From the NCBI GenBank assembly GCA_021793095.1, contig JAJYTK010000063.1:1-6257 (forward strand): a stretch of DNA of 6,257 bases. Reading direction: 5' to 3'. Both the position numbers and the translations under genes were made by a program. The notes below the pieces were generated by a model. That model searched no databases. It saw only the letters and a program-made list of their open reading frames with translations, and had not been told where the DNA came from. How positions within the stretch are numbered: position 1 is the stretch's first letter; each line of letters starts with the position of its first letter. This DNA comes from Pseudomonadota bacterium. GTDB taxonomy: Bacteria > Pseudomonadota > Gammaproteobacteria > Burkholderiales > Burkholderiaceae_B. Positions 4,539-6,257 of this stretch are shown piece by piece.

Positions 4539-6257
4539 ATGCCACATTTTTTTATTGATCGCCCAATTTTCGCTTGGGTGGTTGCCCTGAGTATCGCGCT
4601 CTTTGGTTTGCTTGCACTGTCAACCATGCCGGTGTCGCAATATCCCGAGGTTGCGCCTCCTGCGATCCAGATTACAGCGACGTATCCGGGTGCCTCTGCA
4701 GAGGATTCCTCGAGCTCGGTGGCCAGTATTATTGAGAATGAGCTCAATGGTGCCAAAGGCTTGCTGTATTATGAATCTGTCAGTGACTCCTATGGGCAGA
4801 GCCAAATCACAGCCACCTTTGAGCCTGGCACAGACCCCGATTTAGCCCAAGTGGACGTCCAGAATAGAATTTCCAATGTGACGTCCAACTTACCTGCAGC
4901 GGTGATGGAGCAAGGGCTCAAGGTCGAACAAAGTACCGCCAGTTTTTTAATGGTCGTGGCCCTATCTTCCGAAGACGGGCGCATGGACCAAGTTGATTTG
5001 GCTGACTATATCAAGCGTAATGTTCAAAACGCTGTCTCACGTGTGCCCGGCGTAGGGCAGTTTCAGCTGTTTGCTTCCTCACGCGCGATGCGTATCTGGG
5101 TAGACCCAGAAAAACTGGTGAGCTATGACATCAGCATGAGCGAAGTAAATCAAGCAATTAGTGAACAAAATATCCTGATCTCAGCAGGTATCTTGGGCTC
5201 ACCGCCTAACCCCGAGAGTCAGCTTGTTGCGGCACCCATTGTTGCCAATGGCCAACTCAAGGATGCCGATGAGTTTGGGGATATTGTTTTACGTGCCTAT
5301 CCCGATGGTTCAAGCGTGCGCATCAAAGATGTGGCCCGCGTTGAGGTCGGCGCGGATAACTACCAATTTGGGGCTCGACTCAATGGTCAGCCCACCGCAG
5401 CTTTTGCTATTTCTCTTGCCCCTGAGGCCAATGCACTGAGTACGGCCAAAGGGGTTGAGGAAATGATGGATGAGCTCGCCGAGTTTTTCCCCGAGGGGGT
5501 GAGCTACTCTATTCCCTATGACACCACTCCTTATGTAGAGACGTCTATCGAGCAGGTTGTCCACACTTTGCTTGAGGCGATGGTGTTGGTGTTTATTGTC
5601 ATGTATGTGTTCTTGCAGAACATTCGGTACACGATTATTCCGGCATTAGTGGTGCCCGTGGCTATTTTGGGCTCCATGCTGGTGATGAATACCTTGGGTT
5701 TTTCTGTCAACGTGTTGACCATGTTTGCGATGGTCTTAGCCATTGGGATTCTGGTTGACGATGCCATTGTGGTGGTTGAAAACGTTGAAAGGATTATGTC
5801 CGAAGAGGGGCTGCCCCCCAAAGAGGCCACCATCAAGGCAATGCCCCAAATTAGTGGTGCCATTATTGGTATTACCCTGATTTTGACCGTGGTCTTCATG
5901 CCTTTGGCCTTTATGGATGGCTCGGTAGGGGTGATCTATAGACAGTTTGCGGTGGCGATGGCCAGCTCCATCTTCTTTTCCGGTTTTCTTGCTCTGAGTT
6001 TTACGCCCGCACTGTGTGCAACGATGCTCAAACCGATTCCAAAAGAGATCCAAGGTCGTGAGAGGCGTGGTTTCTTTGGTGCTTTTAATCGTGCCTTTAA
6101 CGGTATTTCCAATCGCTACGAGCGGTTTGTAGGGCGCAGCTTTAAGCACCTGGGCAAAGGCATGCTGGTTTATGTACTCCTAGTGGTGCTCTTGGCCTGG
6201 GGCTATGTCCGTCTTCCTACCTCATTCTTACCCTCTGAGGACCAAGGTTTTGTGATT
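4539..6257 (+). CDS. RND multidrug efflux pump inner-membrane subunit, HAE-1 family (AcrB/MexB-like), 3' end outside window
   Basis: This is the proton-driven trimeric pump that takes amphipathic compounds from the periplasm and inner membrane and pushes them through the adaptor and outer channel. The first 573 codons are present, slightly over half of the usual 1,030-1,050. The start is fixed: an in-frame TGA lies at 4533-4535, two codons before the ATG. Visible parts are TM1 (about 10-28), the first porter region, TM2-TM4 (about 340-359, 367-385, 391-414), TM5-TM6 up to TPALCATMLKP (489-499), and the start of TM7 with FLPSEDQG (563-570). Proton-relay Asp407 and Asp408 (ILVDDAIVVVEN) and distal-pocket Phe136 and Phe178 fall at exactly the E. 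coli AcrB numbers. This argues for a functional HAE-1 drug pump rather than a heavy-metal (HME) type. The relay lysine (K940 in AcrB) and the switch loop (near 615) lie beyond the edge. The ribosome binding site is weak, so translation may depend on the adaptor gene upstream. Confidence 0.95.
   Translation, partial: MPHFFIDRPIFAWVVALSIALFGLLALSTMPVSQYPEVAPPAIQITATYPGASAEDSSSSVASIIENELNGAKGLLYYESVSDSYGQSQITATFEPGTDPDLAQVDVQNRISNVTSNLPAAVMEQGLKVEQSTASFLMVVALSSEDGRMDQVDLADYIKRNVQNAVSRVPGVGQFQLFASSRAMRIWVDPEKLVSYDISMSEVNQAISEQNILISAGILGSPPNPESQLVAAPIVANGQLKDADEFGDIVLRAYPDGSSVRIKDVARVEVGADNYQFGARLNGQPTAAFAISLAPEANALSTAKGVEEMMDELAEFFPEGVSYSIPYDTTPYVETSIEQVVHTLLEAMVLVFIVMYVFLQNIRYTIIPALVVPVAILGSMLVMNTLGFSVNVLTMFAMVLAIGILVDDAIVVVENVERIMSEEGLPPKEATIKAMPQISGAIIGITLILTVVFMPLAFMDGSVGVIYRQFAVAMASSIFFSGFLALSFTPALCATMLKPIPKEIQGRERRGFFGAFNRAFNGISNRYERFVGRSFKHLGKGMLVYVLLVVLLAWGYVRLPTSFLPSEDQGFVI

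Noticed and set aside
4526..4558. Ten-codon frame (MSLTYATFFY) overlapping the RND pump start
   Set aside because: It is out of frame with the pump, lacks a ribosome binding site and is very short. The pump ATG at 4539 is secured by an in-frame TGA just upstream.
5531..6149. Reverse-strand frames of 122 and 137 codons opposite the RND pump
   Set aside because: The forward frame is an unmistakable AcrB homologue through this stretch. The reverse products are low-complexity (Thr/Met/Ile- or His/Gly/Asn-rich) mirror products.
249..6257. A single functional system combining the ABC importer and the RND pump
   Set aside because: The 140-bp gap has its own promoter and operator candidate, and import of a small solute and multidrug export have no known link. 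Adjacency alone does not support one system.

Overview
The window comes from a Gram-negative bacterium, most likely a gammaproteobacterium. The basis is a periplasmic solute-binding protein with a Sec signal peptide, and a tripartite-type efflux pair: an AcrA/MexA-like lipoprotein adaptor followed by an AcrB/MexB-like RND pump. The pump matches E. coli AcrB residue for residue in numbering over the visible part. All recognisable genes are on the + strand. The genus cannot be fixed from the sequence.

Layout. Positions 2-139 hold the last 45 codons of an unidentified gene. Positions 249-3130 carry a three-gene ABC importer of the TrpX/TrpY/TrpZ type: periplasmic binding protein (249-1217), membrane permease (1346-2245) and ATPase (2333-3130). 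The genes are spaced rather than overlapping (128 and 87 bp gaps). A strong rho-independent terminator hairpin (1231-1271) sits between the binding protein and the permease, which should give more binding protein than membrane parts. Positions 3131-3270 form a regulatory gap with a good sigma70-type promoter and a 22-bp dyad over its -10 box, the usual arrangement for a TetR-type efflux operator. Positions 3271-4494 encode the adaptor lipoprotein, and 4539-6257 the first 573 codons of the RND pump, cut by the window edge.

How the parts work together. The binding protein would capture a small solute in the periplasm and deliver it to the permease, with import driven by the ATPase. Relatives of this family include tryptophan transporters, but the ligand here is not determined. 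The adaptor and pump would join an outer membrane channel of the TolC/OprM type to expel drugs or other amphipathic compounds using the proton gradient. No channel gene and no regulator gene is visible. The two modules look like separate transcription units that happen to be adjacent.

I found no evidence of a previously undescribed system, mobile element, CRISPR array or RNA gene. The points most worth a second look are the intra-operon terminator and the efflux operator candidate.
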